Shown here in pieces: positions 36,360-43,360 of a stretch of DNA of 64,000 bases. Made by a program: the position numbers and the translations under genes. Location: contig NZ_CP015963.1 in the NCBI RefSeq assembly GCF_001663155.1, positions 1 through 64,000 on the forward strand, in the 5' to 3' direction. The notes beneath the pieces were generated by a model, which was not told where the DNA came from, did no database searches, and was given only the letters and a program-made list of their open reading frames with translations. Numbering within the stretch: position 1 is the stretch's first letter; the number at the start of each line of letters is the position of its first letter. This DNA is from Altererythrobacter ishigakiensis (GTDB lineage Bacteria > Pseudomonadota > Alphaproteobacteria > Sphingomonadales > Sphingomonadaceae).

Positions 36360-37244
36360 CTAGAAGTGAAGGTCACCGCTATGCTGGCGGGGGCCATTGT
36401 GACCTTCTGTATGATCGTCATGATGATCAGGGCCTTCGCCAATAGCCCAAGTGACGTGAGTGATTACATCAAAACTAGCTTCTGATCGTCTATAGATGTT
36501 CGGACGTCCCTGGGCATCGCGTCCAATTGGTGTACCCCAATCTGCCGGACCAGTGCCGCTCAAACTAAGCTTCTTGCCTCTCCCGTTGCCATTTCCGCCG
36601 CCGCCGCCGCCGCCGCCGCCGTCAGTGCCATGACTATGCGCATAAATGTCGGCTAGTTGAGCAAAGTCGTGTGGATCTGGGGTTTTATCTTTAGAATCTG
36701 GATTGCCCTGATATTCCATGCAGGAATCGGTTATACTTGTGTTGAAATCTTCATTTTGGTGGCCGAGGCCGAAATCGTGGCCGATTTCTTGGCACATCAC
36801 CAGTTGACGCCAAACATCCGTGTTATAACCCTGACCGGGCGGATCTCCGTCGAAATAGGTATCATTCACCTTTGTATAGCCGGCAATAATATGTTTAGTC
36901 TTGCCGCGGGTTGTAGCTATGCCGGCAATGCCCAGCCAACCATTCGGACCATAGTCATCATTACAAACATGGATCTGGCCCGAAATGAGAGGGCAACTTG
37001 TGTTCGTGCCATCGCCGCGAGAGTACGGCGATTGGATGAAGTCTGAGACATTCCAGTCTTGGACCGCAATAAACGTACGATCGGATGCTGCCCATTCCCC
37101 GGTTGTAAAGTCGACCACCGGAACGGCAATCTCGGGCGTAGTGCGTTCCCAGTGATATGTGCTCCAAGAGTGACTCGCAAAAACCGGCGCAGCCAATGCT
37201 GCGACCGAAACTGCACCGATAGTGAGAATTTTCTTGCTGACCAT
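36360..37244 (-). CDS. Secreted metzincin-like metalloprotease, paralogue 1
   Basis: A 294-residue secreted protein with signal peptide (cleavage near VFA|SHSWS). The motif CQEIGHDFGLGHQ (151-163) follows the metzincin zinc pattern HExxHxxGxxH except that the first His is Gln. SCMEY (174-178) looks like the Met-turn. A run of ten glycines precedes a C-terminal tail with GRPNIYRRSEASFDVITHVTWAIGEG and a His-rich end. Its neighbour shares the whole layout. Whether Gln still supports catalysis is unclear. A terminator lies downstream. Confidence 0.8.
   Translation of the reverse strand: MVSKKILTIGAVSVAALAAPVFASHSWSTYHWERTTPEIAVPVVDFTTGEWAASDRTFIAVQDWNVSDFIQSPYSRGDGTNTSCPLISGQIHVCNDDYGPNGWLGIAGIATTRGKTKHIIAGYTKVNDTYFDGDPPGQGYNTDVWRQLVMCQEIGHDFGLGHQNEDFNTSITDSCMEYQGNPDSKDKTPDPHDFAQLADIYAHSHGTDGGGGGGGGGNGNGRGKKLSLSGTGPADWGTPIGRDAQGRPNIYRRSEASFDVITHVTWAIGEGPDHHDDHTEGHNGPRQHSGDLHF
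36595..36621. repeat. CCG trinucleotide repeat, nine units
   Basis: Nine perfect CCG units inside metzincin gene 1; on the coding strand they encode part of a run of ten glycines. The repeat is in frame, so slippage would alter linker length rather than break the gene. It is the longest simple repeat I noticed in the window. Confidence 0.8.
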
Positions 37245-37344
37245 GTTGATCGCCTCCCAGTAAAGGGCGCGAATTCAACCCCACGATGGCCTTGCCATCA
37301 ATCCCCGCGCCAATCCCATTAATGCTCTCTGTACACCCGGCGCC

Positions 37345-37357
37345 CTTGGCGTGCAAA
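37345..37357 (-). promoter_or_regulatory. Shared 13-nt element upstream of metzincin gene 1
   Basis: CTTGGCGTGCAAA here and CTTGGCGCGCAAA at 38355-38367 differ at one base; each lies upstream of one metzincin gene (101 and 49 nt from the start codon, respectively). This could be a regulator site or simply residual duplication of the promoter region. Confidence 0.35.
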
Positions 37358-37386
37358 TATTGGCAACCAAACCCGAGACGCTGTAC

Positions 37387-37416
37387 AAGAAAGGGGCCAG
37401 CCATACGGCCAGCCCC
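37387..37416 (-). terminator. Intrinsic terminator after metzincin gene 2
   Basis: On the minus strand GGGGCTGGCC pairs with GGCTGGCCCC (two wobble pairs) around GTAT and is followed by TTTCTT. It lies about 27 nt after the stop codon at 37443. Confidence 0.75.
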
Positions 37417-37442
37417 TCAGGTACCGAACCTTGAAATGAATA

Positions 37443-38306
37443 TTAGTGGTGTTCACCATCGTGATGGTGATTGCCGCCCTCCGGACCTTCACCAATGGCC
37501 CAGGTGACATGCGTGACTACCAGTGCGCCATCCATCTCGCGAACGAAAACGTTGGGACGACCATCGCCATCGTAGTCGGTCGGGCGCCCCCAGTCCTTCG
37601 GGGTATTTCCCAGACCAAACTTCTTTCCCTTGCCGCCGCCTTTGCCGCCGCCATTGCCTCCGCCCTTTCCAGGCTTTCCACCACCGCCACCATCACCGGT
37701 GTCTCCGCCTTCACTATGCGCATAGATCAGTGCCAACTGTTCATAGTCATGCGCATCTGGGCCTTCATTGCCCGCCGGCTGGCTGGTATACTCCATGCAG
37801 GACGTCGTCACATCCGTGCTGAAATTCTCGTTCTGGTGACCCAGCCCATAGTCGTGGCCGATCTCCTGACAGGTGACCAGCTGGCGCCAAGTATCGTTAT
37901 TGTACCGATCCTGATTGAAATAATAATCATTCAGCAGCGTTGCCCCGCCGGTGATATGCCCGCTGGAGATAGTTATGCGGGCAAGACCAAGCCACCCAAC
38001 AGAACCGTAGTCATCATTGCAGACATTGATCTCATCGCGAACGATAGCACAAGCAGGATCCGCATTGCCGCGAACCAGCGGCGCTTCAATATATGGTGAG
38101 ACGTTCCAATCAGCCACCGCAATCCCGGTGTGATTGCGCAGGGCCCAAATGCCGGTGGTGTTGTCAATTACGGGAACGGTGATCTCGTTGCTGGTCCGCA
38201 CCCAGTGATATGTGCTCCAGGAATGGTTCGCGAGCACCGGTGCCGCCAGAACCGCCGAAATGCTCAGCCCCACTGATGCTGCTGCCAGTTTTTTGCCCAA
38301 TTTCAT
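37443..38306 (-). CDS. Secreted metzincin-like metalloprotease, paralogue 2
   Basis: A 287-residue paralogue of the 36360-37244 product, with signal peptide (cleavage near VLA|NHSWS). CQEIGHDYGLGHQ (146-158) again has Gln in place of the first zinc His, and SCMEY (169-173) is the putative Met-turn. A Gly/Lys-rich linker (about 205-230) leads to a tail containing HVTWAIGEGPEGG and ends HHHDGEHH. The start at 38306 places the signal peptide at the N-terminus. It lies downstream of pspF on the same strand after a 111-nt gap, so co-expression is possible but not shown. Confidence 0.8.
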   Translation of the reverse strand: MKLGKKLAAASVGLSISAVLAAPVLANHSWSTYHWVRTSNEITVPVIDNTTGIWALRNHTGIAVADWNVSPYIEAPLVRGNADPACAIVRDEINVCNDDYGSVGWLGLARITISSGHITGGATLLNDYYFNQDRYNNDTWRQLVTCQEIGHDYGLGHQNENFSTDVTTSCMEYTSQPAGNEGPDAHDYEQLALIYAHSEGGDTGDGGGGGKPGKGGGNGGGKGGGKGKKFGLGNTPKDWGRPTDYDGDGRPNVFVREMDGALVVTHVTWAIGEGPEGGNHHHDGEHH

Positions 38307-38354
38307 AATCCGTTTGCCCCTTGCTGGAATACGCCAAACCCGCGCCGGGAAAGT

Positions 38355-38367
38355 CTTGGCGCGCAAA
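38355..38367 (-). promoter_or_regulatory. Shared 13-nt element upstream of metzincin gene 2
   Basis: CTTGGCGCGCAAA, 49 nt before the start codon, matches CTTGGCGTGCAAA at 37345 upstream of paralogue 1. A possible common regulator-binding site; function not established. It sits within the pspF-metzincin gap. Confidence 0.35.
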
Positions 38368-38417
38368 GGGGTAATGACAGCCTAACCGCTGTGCTTATCA
38401 GGCAATGCTAATTGGAT

Positions 38418-39482
38418 TTAACCATCTGCCTCTTTTTCCTGCATCAGATCATGTTTCTTGATGCAGTGGCGCAGCTGATCATAAGTCAGGCCCAGCGCCT
38501 TGGCCGTCTGGCGCTGGTTCCAGCGATGTTTACCCAGAGCATGCTCTACGATTGAGCGCTCATGCGCATCCACCGCAGCGCGCAGATCATCCACATTCTC
38601 AAGCTCGGTGGCCAAAGCTGCTTTGTGCGCAGTTTCTGTGCCCGTAGGTTTTGGTTCCGCCTTTGTTGTGTGCGCGGCTGGCTTGCGATGCGCAGGGGTA
38701 AAGGGCTTCCATGGGCTGTCGAACGGATCGAACTGGACATGCGCGATCGGCTCGTCCCAATTGTCCCAACGGTAAACCGCGCGCTCAACCACATTGCGCA
38801 GCTCGCGGACATTGCCCGGCCATGCATATTCATCAAGCTGGCGCCGCACGTGATCAGCAAATCCAGGCCAGCCTTCCCAATGCAGTTCAGCGGCCATCCG
38901 TCTTCCAAAGTAATCTGCCAAGACATCCACGTCACCGTCGCGAACCCGCAGCGGCGGTAAGGTGATAACTTCAAAGCTCAAGCGATCGAGCAAGTCAGCG
39001 CGAAACTCGCCTTGCTCGGCAAGCGCAGGCAGATCATCGTTGGTCGCTGCGACAATTCGTACATCAACGCGGATCGGACGCGAAGAACCGATGCGGGTGA
39101 CTTCGCCATACTCAACTGCGCGCAGCAGCCGTTCTTGTGCACCCATCGATAGAGTGCCCAGTTCGTCGAGAAATAGCGTGCCTTTGTCGGCTTCTTCAAA
39201 CCTTCCTGTGCGCGCTTTGGTAGCACCGGTAAATGCTCCAGCTTCGTGGCCAAACAATTCGGCTTCGATCAGCGTTTCAGGCAGGGCCGCACAATTCATA
39301 GTCACCAGCGGCTCTCCCCAACGCGGAGATAGGCGGTGAAGGCGCTCGGCGATTAATTCCTTGCCAGTTCCGCGCTCGCCAATGACGAGGACAGGACGAT
39401 CCATGGGCGCGGCTCTAGAAGCTCGCTCAACGGCGTCCAGAAAGGCCCCGGACTGGCCAATAAATTGATTCTCACGCTCCAT
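38418..39482 (-). CDS. pspF: PspF-type sigma-54 activator of the phage-shock operon
   Basis: A 354-residue bacterial enhancer-binding protein with AAA+ domain and DNA-binding tail and no receiver domain, as in PspF. Walker A GERGTGKELIAERL, the sigma-54-contacting GAFTGA loop, FLDELGTLSMGAQERLLRA, and the C-terminal FIS helix-turn-helix WNQRQTAKALGLTYDQLR. Start at 39482 (MERENQF) is chosen because AGG lies upstream and the AAA+ domain follows directly. It is divergent from the Psp operon, with a -24/-12 promoter facing the other way. Confidence 0.93.
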   Translation of the reverse strand: MERENQFIGQSGAFLDAVERASRAAPMDRPVLVIGERGTGKELIAERLHRLSPRWGEPLVTMNCAALPETLIEAELFGHEAGAFTGATKARTGRFEEADKGTLFLDELGTLSMGAQERLLRAVEYGEVTRIGSSRPIRVDVRIVAATNDDLPALAEQGEFRADLLDRLSFEVITLPPLRVRDGDVDVLADYFGRRMAAELHWEGWPGFADHVRRQLDEYAWPGNVRELRNVVERAVYRWDNWDEPIAHVQFDPFDSPWKPFTPAHRKPAAHTTKAEPKPTGTETAHKAALATELENVDDLRAAVDAHERSIVEHALGKHRWNQRQTAKALGLTYDQLRHCIKKHDLMQEKEADG

Positions 39483-39505
39483 TACCCAACCTGTAGGAAA
39501 AAACA

Positions 39506-39539
39506 CCAACTGTTGGCAAGAGAAACCAATCGGTCTCTT
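39506..39539. promoter_or_regulatory. Putative PspF upstream activating sites
   Basis: CCAACTGTTGG (39506-39516, perfect palindrome) and the inverted pair AAGAGA (39518-39523) / TCTCTT (39534-39539) lie 45-80 bp before the sigma-54 promoter and in the intergenic region next to the pspF start. PspF binds two adjacent sites at such a distance in Escherichia coli; binding here is inferred. Confidence 0.5.
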
Positions 39540-39583
39540 GGCCGAAAATTCCATACCATTGTTTTAGAAGCATTTTTTAAGTT

Positions 39584-39599
39584 TGGCACACCACTTGCA
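39584..39599 (+). promoter_or_regulatory. Sigma-54 promoter of the psp operon
   Basis: TGGCAC-N5-TTGCA, with the GG and GC elements 10 nt apart, matches the -24/-12 sigma-54 consensus closely. It points to the 52-codon ORF and pspA, and pspF with its UAS lies directly upstream. Confidence 0.88.
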
Positions 39600-39633
39600 G
39601 ATTCCTAAGCATACCGCAAGGGAGTTTAGAAAA

Positions 39634-39792
39634 ATGTTCAATCGCGAATTCATCCAGAGCAAGCTTGGCAAGGCTTCAGTTGCCAGCGTCGCTGCGATGG
39701 CTTTGTTCGTCGCGCTTAGCACGCAGATGCAGATCGCGCCCGCCGTTGCCGCCACACCGATGGCGAGCGGTGTGCTGGTCGAGATGGCATGA
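39634..39792 (+). CDS. Small signal-peptide or membrane protein, first gene of psp operon
   Basis: A 52-residue product: MFNREFIQSKLGKASVASVA then a hydrophobic stretch (about 16-42, AAMALFVALSTQMQIAPAVA) and a short tail. AAGGGAG precedes the ATG at 39634, 35 nt after the sigma-54 promoter. The stop TGA overlaps the ATG at 39789 (ATGA), suggesting coupling to the pspA frame. It resembles no family I recognise; it could be exported (signal peptide with an AVAA|T-like site) or membrane-anchored. Confidence 0.65.
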   Translation: MFNREFIQSKLGKASVASVAAMALFVALSTQMQIAPAVAATPMASGVLVEMA

Positions 39793-40031
39793 CCAAGCCT
39801 GACAAAAATAACCCCTTTGGACCGGAGAGCTCAGTCCCCCCCGCGAGCAAGTCCGAAGGCGCGCACTCCAGTCCGCGCGCCACGCCTCCGGTCCAACCCC
39901 TTTCCCCCGAGCGCCCCAAGAAGCGCTCGCGGCTCGATGCAGAAATCGAACGCCTGCGCCAGAGCCCGACTCCCACTCAATCAAATGGGCGTTCGAATGA
40001 AGAAGAGAATTTTTTCAACGGAGTAGCCTTT
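39789..40031 (+). other. In-frame N-terminal extension of PspA (81 codons)
   Basis: The open frame of pspA reaches back to an ATG overlapping the previous stop codon. The 81-codon extension is Pro/Ser-rich, has GC-rich third positions like a coding sequence, and contains RLDAEIERLRQ (48-58), matching the terminal signature of PspC and the downstream small proteins. If used, PspA would be 311 residues. An internal ATG at 40032 has a good ribosome-binding site, so two isoforms are possible. Evidence is compositional; translation is not proven. Confidence 0.5.
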
Positions 40032-40724
40032 ATGGGGATTTTCAGTCGGACCCGCGACATCATCGCCGCCAACTTCAATGACATGCTCGATAAGGCCGAT
40101 GATCCGGCCAAGATGATCCGCATGATCATCCTCGAGATGGAAGAAACCCTGGTGGAAGTACGCGCCAGCGCGGCGCGTACCATCGCGGACCAAAAGGAAA
40201 TGCACCGCCACGTCGTGAAGCTCGACCGGCTGCAGGCTGACTGGGGCGAGAAAGCACAGTTGGCGCTGAGCAAGGATCGCGAAGATCTTGCTCGTGCAGC
40301 TCTGGTCGAGAAGAAAAAGGCCTCTGACATGGCCGACCAGCTCAAGCAGGAGATAGGCGTACTGGACGATGCGCTTCGTGCCTACGAGGAAGACATCCAG
40401 AAACTGCAGCATCGCCTGCGTGAGGCACGTAGCCGCCAGACCGCGATCGCAGCACGCCTCGAAAGTGCCGAGAACCGCGTCAAGCTCCGCACGCTGATGA
40501 GCACTGAGCGTACGGACGAAGCGCTGTCACGCTTCGACCAACTGGAACGCCGCGTTGATTACGCCGAAGGCCGCGCGGAAGCATTGAGCATTGCCGATCA
40601 GACCGGCGGGCCGAGCCTGTCAGACGAAATCGCCGCACTCGAAGGCGCTGATGCAATCGACGATGAACTTGAGCAGATGAAGAAAGCGCTGGGCAAAGAT
40701 GGCGCCGACAAGAAAGGGGACTAA
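40032..40724 (+). CDS. pspA: Phage shock protein A
   Basis: ESCRT-III-like membrane-stabilising protein of the phage-shock response, which also restrains PspF. The 230-residue core begins MGIFSRTRDIIAANFNDMLDKADDP and is almost entirely coiled coil, including the family segment KMIRMIILEMEETLVEVR. ACGGAG lies 10 nt before this ATG; the frame is also open upstream to 39789. A C-terminal Glu/Lys-rich tail ends the protein. Followed by pspB after 3 nt. Confidence 0.92.
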   Translation: MGIFSRTRDIIAANFNDMLDKADDPAKMIRMIILEMEETLVEVRASAARTIADQKEMHRHVVKLDRLQADWGEKAQLALSKDREDLARAALVEKKKASDMADQLKQEIGVLDDALRAYEEDIQKLQHRLREARSRQTAIAARLESAENRVKLRTLMSTERTDEALSRFDQLERRVDYAEGRAEALSIADQTGGPSLSDEIAALEGADAIDDELEQMKKALGKDGADKKGD

Positions 40725-40727
40725 GTC

Positions 40728-41027
40728 GTGGATCCGGAATTTGTAGTTATACCGTTACTTTTTATTGGCCTGCCGTGGTTGGTCCTCCATTACATTACCA
40801 AATGGAAGACTGCCGCGACCATCACAACCGATGATGAAGTTCTGCTGGATGAACTCTATCAGCTGGCAAAGCGGCTGGATGACCGAATGGATACGGTCGA
40901 GCGCCTAGTTGCCAGCGACAACCCTGAATTCCAGCCCAAGCGCATCCAGGCCGATCTGGAACAGGATAATCAGCAGTTGCGCGAGCTCGACCGCCTGATT
41001 GCCGACAAGAAAGGAACCGCACAGTGA
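40728..41027 (+). CDS. pspB: Phage shock protein B
   Basis: A 99-residue inner-membrane protein with one helix (about 5-22) and a coiled-coil region whose core RLDDRMDTVERLVASDNPEF (49-68) aligns with the RERIQALESILDAEHPNW region of enterobacterial PspB. PspB with PspC senses envelope stress and releases PspF from PspA. The start is GTG at 40728; the stop overlaps the pspC GTG by 4 nt. It is longer than the enterobacterial protein (about 74). Confidence 0.88.
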   Translation: MDPEFVVIPLLFIGLPWLVLHYITKWKTAATITTDDEVLLDELYQLAKRLDDRMDTVERLVASDNPEFQPKRIQADLEQDNQQLRELDRLIADKKGTAQ

Positions 41028-41401
41028 ATAGCCCCCGCACCACGCTTTACCGCGATAAGCACAATGCCAAATTGATGGGTGTTTGCGCTGGGATCGCTGA
41101 CTACACTGGTGTCAACGCGCTGTGGGTTCGTCTGGGTTTCTTGATCCTGCTGTTCACTGTCGCGCCAATCTTGCTACCGGCTTATTTCGTCGCGGGTCTC
41201 TTGCTCAGCAAGAAGCCGCCGCATCTCTATGTCGACAAGGAAGAGCAGCAGTATTGGCAGCGCGTTCGCCAAAGCCCGAAGCGTACCGCCCGCGAAATCC
41301 GTGCGCGCTTCCGCGACGTCGATCGCCGGTTGGCAGCCGTTGAGCATCACTACGTGAGCAGCAATCCGCGGCTGACCGCAGAGATCGAGCGCCTGCGCTA
41401 A
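41024..41401 (+). CDS. pspC: Phage shock protein C (PspC-domain membrane protein)
   Basis: A 125-residue membrane protein: PspC signature TLYRDKHNAKLMGVCAGIADYTGVNALWVRLG, then hydrophobic stretch (about 36-62). Unusually for PspC, the C-terminal cytoplasmic-type tail (about 96-125) is FRDVDRRLAAVEHHYVSS then AEIERLR, with the same pattern as the PspB-like proteins encoded downstream. GTG start at 41024 overlaps pspB. Confidence 0.88.
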   Translation: MNSPRTTLYRDKHNAKLMGVCAGIADYTGVNALWVRLGFLILLFTVAPILLPAYFVAGLLLSKKPPHLYVDKEEQQYWQRVRQSPKRTAREIRARFRDVDRRLAAVEHHYVSSNPRLTAEIERLR

Positions 41402-41431
41402 GGACGAGCACGCCAGACAGGGGAGGGAAAT

Positions 41432-41746
41432 TTGCCCGGTGAACTAATTCCGATAATTGCGATCATTTTCGGATGTACCATCCCGATGGTCGCAATCTGG
41501 TCCAAGCACAAACAGAAGATCGCTGAAATGGAGATCAGTGCGACTGCTGAGCATACTGCAGAAAAAGCGGCGCAGTATGCGAGCCAGGTTCAGCGCCTCG
41601 AAGATCGCGTTCAGGTGCTCGAGCGCATCGTCACTGACAAGGGATATGATGTAGCCACGCAAATAGAAGCGCTTCGCGACACGCGCGCAGTAGAACACCC
41701 CGACAGAGGTGTACCTATCGACATGGCAAGCAAGGAGCGCACATAA
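41432..41746 (+). CDS. PspB-like small membrane protein, array member 1
   Basis: A 104-residue protein with one membrane helix (about 4-24), a helical spacer and the motif RLEDRVQVLERIVTDKGYDV (55-74) followed by QIEALRD. Comparable to the PspB coiled coil, so it may assemble with PspB/PspC. TTG start with AGGGGAGGG upstream. Overlaps the next gene by one nucleotide. I recognise no named family; the PspB relationship is inferred by motif. Confidence 0.75.
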   Translation: MPGELIPIIAIIFGCTIPMVAIWSKHKQKIAEMEISATAEHTAEKAAQYASQVQRLEDRVQVLERIVTDKGYDVATQIEALRDTRAVEHPDRGVPIDMASKERT

Positions 41747-42066
41747 TGTTTCCATTAACCGAGACAGCTATCATCGTTGGCGTCGCAATCATAACAGGCG
41801 GCTGGATAGTGAACAGCTGGATGCGAATGAAGATGGGCTATCCGCTGGAAAACAGCTGGGGCAAAGCGATCTACCCGAAGAACGATGGCGAGGCTGTCGA
41901 ACGGGTGAAATTGCTAAGCCAGGAAAATGCGCAACTGCGCGCAGAGCTCGGTTCAATGAAAGACCGGCTTGCCAACGTCGAGCGTATTGTGACCGACAGT
42001 GGATATCAGTTGACCCATGAGATTGACCGCCTGCGTCAAGAAACGACCGAAAAGGACGTAAACTGA
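41746..42066 (+). CDS. PspB-like small membrane protein, array member 2
   Basis: A 106-residue protein: membrane helix (about 7-27), a longer charged linker, coiled coil with the motif MKDRLANVERIVTDSGYQLT (71-90) then HEIDRLRQ. Same layout as its neighbours but with a longer loop between the helix and the coiled coil. ATG overlaps the previous stop by one nucleotide (TAATG), and its own stop overlaps the next ATG. Confidence 0.75.
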   Translation: MFPLTETAIIVGVAIITGGWIVNSWMRMKMGYPLENSWGKAIYPKNDGEAVERVKLLSQENAQLRAELGSMKDRLANVERIVTDSGYQLTHEIDRLRQETTEKDVN

Positions 42067-42392
42067 TGGATTGGGACCTGATCACCATATTTGGCTTCGT
42101 ACTGATAGTTTGCATGATCGTGTTCCCCTTCGCTGCTCGTTCGCATCGCCGAGCTATCGAACATGAAGAGCGCAAGTTGGAATTGCTAGCTCGCGCTGAA
42201 GAAGCGAAAGCCGGCAAGACAAGCAGTGACCAAGCAGAATACCGCAAGCTTGAGGAGCGTGTCCGCGTGCTTGAACGTATAGCAACTGACGGCAAGCAGG
42301 ATCTCGCGCTTCAAATTGAGCAGCTGCGAGACTTGCAGGAGATCGACGACCTAGCCACTGCGCGAGCCAACCAGCAGGAGGCGGCACGATGA
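42066..42392 (+). CDS. PspB-like small membrane protein, array member 3
   Basis: A 108-residue protein with one helix (about 6-24), a basic segment RSHRRAIEHEERK, then coiled coil with KLEERVRVLERIATDGKQDL (61-80) and QIEQLRD. The motif is close to array member 1. It overlaps the previous gene by one nucleotide and the next by four (ATGA). Confidence 0.75.
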   Translation: MDWDLITIFGFVLIVCMIVFPFAARSHRRAIEHEERKLELLARAEEAKAGKTSSDQAEYRKLEERVRVLERIATDGKQDLALQIEQLRDLQEIDDLATARANQQEAAR

Positions 42393-42649
42393 GTTTCTGG
42401 ACTGCCATTGTGCTGATTGTTCTCATTGGCTCAATTGCAAGCGTTTTGCGCTCGCGAAATCATAGGCGAGTTGAAGATCAGTCAACCAATGGCAACGCTA
42501 CTCGCGACGAAGAGGCGCAGAGGGAGCTGCAAGAGCTCCGCGAGCGTGTGAAGGTGCTCGAACGGATTACAGTCGATGGCCGCGAAGCGCGCGCCATCGC
42601 GGACGAGATTGAAAGCTTGCGCGGCAAGCCGAATAAACAGGACGGCTAA
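42389..42649 (+). CDS. PspB-like small membrane protein, array member 4
   Basis: An 86-residue protein, the smallest complete array member after member 5: one helix (about 4-20), then a short charged linker and ELRERVKVLERITVDGREAR (49-68) with DEIESLRG. Four-nucleotide overlap with the preceding gene. The position of the motif in the coiled coil is the same as in the other members. Confidence 0.75.
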   Translation: MSFWTAIVLIVLIGSIASVLRSRNHRRVEDQSTNGNATRDEEAQRELQELRERVKVLERITVDGREARAIADEIESLRGKPNKQDG

Positions 42650-42679
42650 GGCCGCAGGTTCACGGAGGACATGAGGGAA

Positions 42680-42913
42680 ATGTTTGAACCAACTATGATC
42701 ATCGCTGCGGCATCGCTAGTGGGCCTGTGTATAGTTGCATTTGCCCTGCTAAAGGCATGGCACAGCTGGTTGGCGCTTAAACAGCGCGAGCTCGAAAGTT
42801 CTTCTGGCGAGATTGAAGGCGGCGTAGGCAATAGTGCGGCCCGGATTGAGATTGCCGACCTGAAGGAGCGCATCAAGAAGCTGGAAGCCATCGCAAGCGG
42901 GGTGGATTTGTGA
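42680..42913 (+). CDS. PspB-like small membrane protein, array member 5 (short form)
   Basis: A 77-residue product from ATG 42680, or 80 residues from 42671; GGAGG at 42664 fits 42680 better. One membrane helix (about 5-25), then a coiled coil with DLKERIKKLEAIASG near the C-terminus. It lacks the final E-I-x-x-L-R element and the D of the ERIxxD motif, so it is the most diverged member. Last in the array, followed by sufE. Confidence 0.7.
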   Translation: MFEPTMIIAAASLVGLCIVAFALLKAWHSWLALKQRELESSSGEIEGGVGNSAARIEIADLKERIKKLEAIASGVDL

Positions 42914-42938
42914 GCCAAAGCGCTTAAGTGCGCAATCT

Positions 42939-43346
42939 ATGAGACCGCTTGACGATATCTACGAAGAATATGAATTCCTTGAAGGCGACGAACGTTACCG
43001 CCTTCTGATCGAGCTGGGCCGCGAGCTGGAACCGATGCCTGACGCGCTTAAAACCGATGCGACCTTGGTGCGCGGTTGTTCCGCCAGCGTATGGGTCTAT
43101 CCCACCGACCGCGAAGGTAAACTACACTTCATGGCAGACAGCAATGCGGCGATCACCAAGGGGATCGTGGCTCTGGTCATTTCTGCAGTCCAAGACAAGC
43201 CGGCCAGCGAAGTAGCGCAATTGGATATTGCCGCAGCACTCGTGCCGTTTGACCTCAAGAACCAGCTGTCCTCCAATCGTACACAAGGTGTGCCAAACAT
43301 GATCGCATTGGTGCGCGAGCACGCCGCACGGCTCGCCAATGCCTGA
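42939..43346 (+). CDS. sufE: SufE family sulfur-acceptor protein
   Basis: A 135-residue sulfur acceptor that takes persulfide from the SufS cysteine desulfurase for iron-sulfur assembly. The active-site loop is VRGCSASVWVYPT. RYRLLIELGRELEPMPD and DLKNQLSSNRTQGVPNM match the SufE fold. It is not near suf genes, so it serves elsewhere-encoded SufS. Confidence 0.93.
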   Translation: MRPLDDIYEEYEFLEGDERYRLLIELGRELEPMPDALKTDATLVRGCSASVWVYPTDREGKLHFMADSNAAITKGIVALVISAVQDKPASEVAQLDIAAALVPFDLKNQLSSNRTQGVPNMIALVREHAARLANA

Positions 43347-43360
43347 TCGGGCGATCTGAC

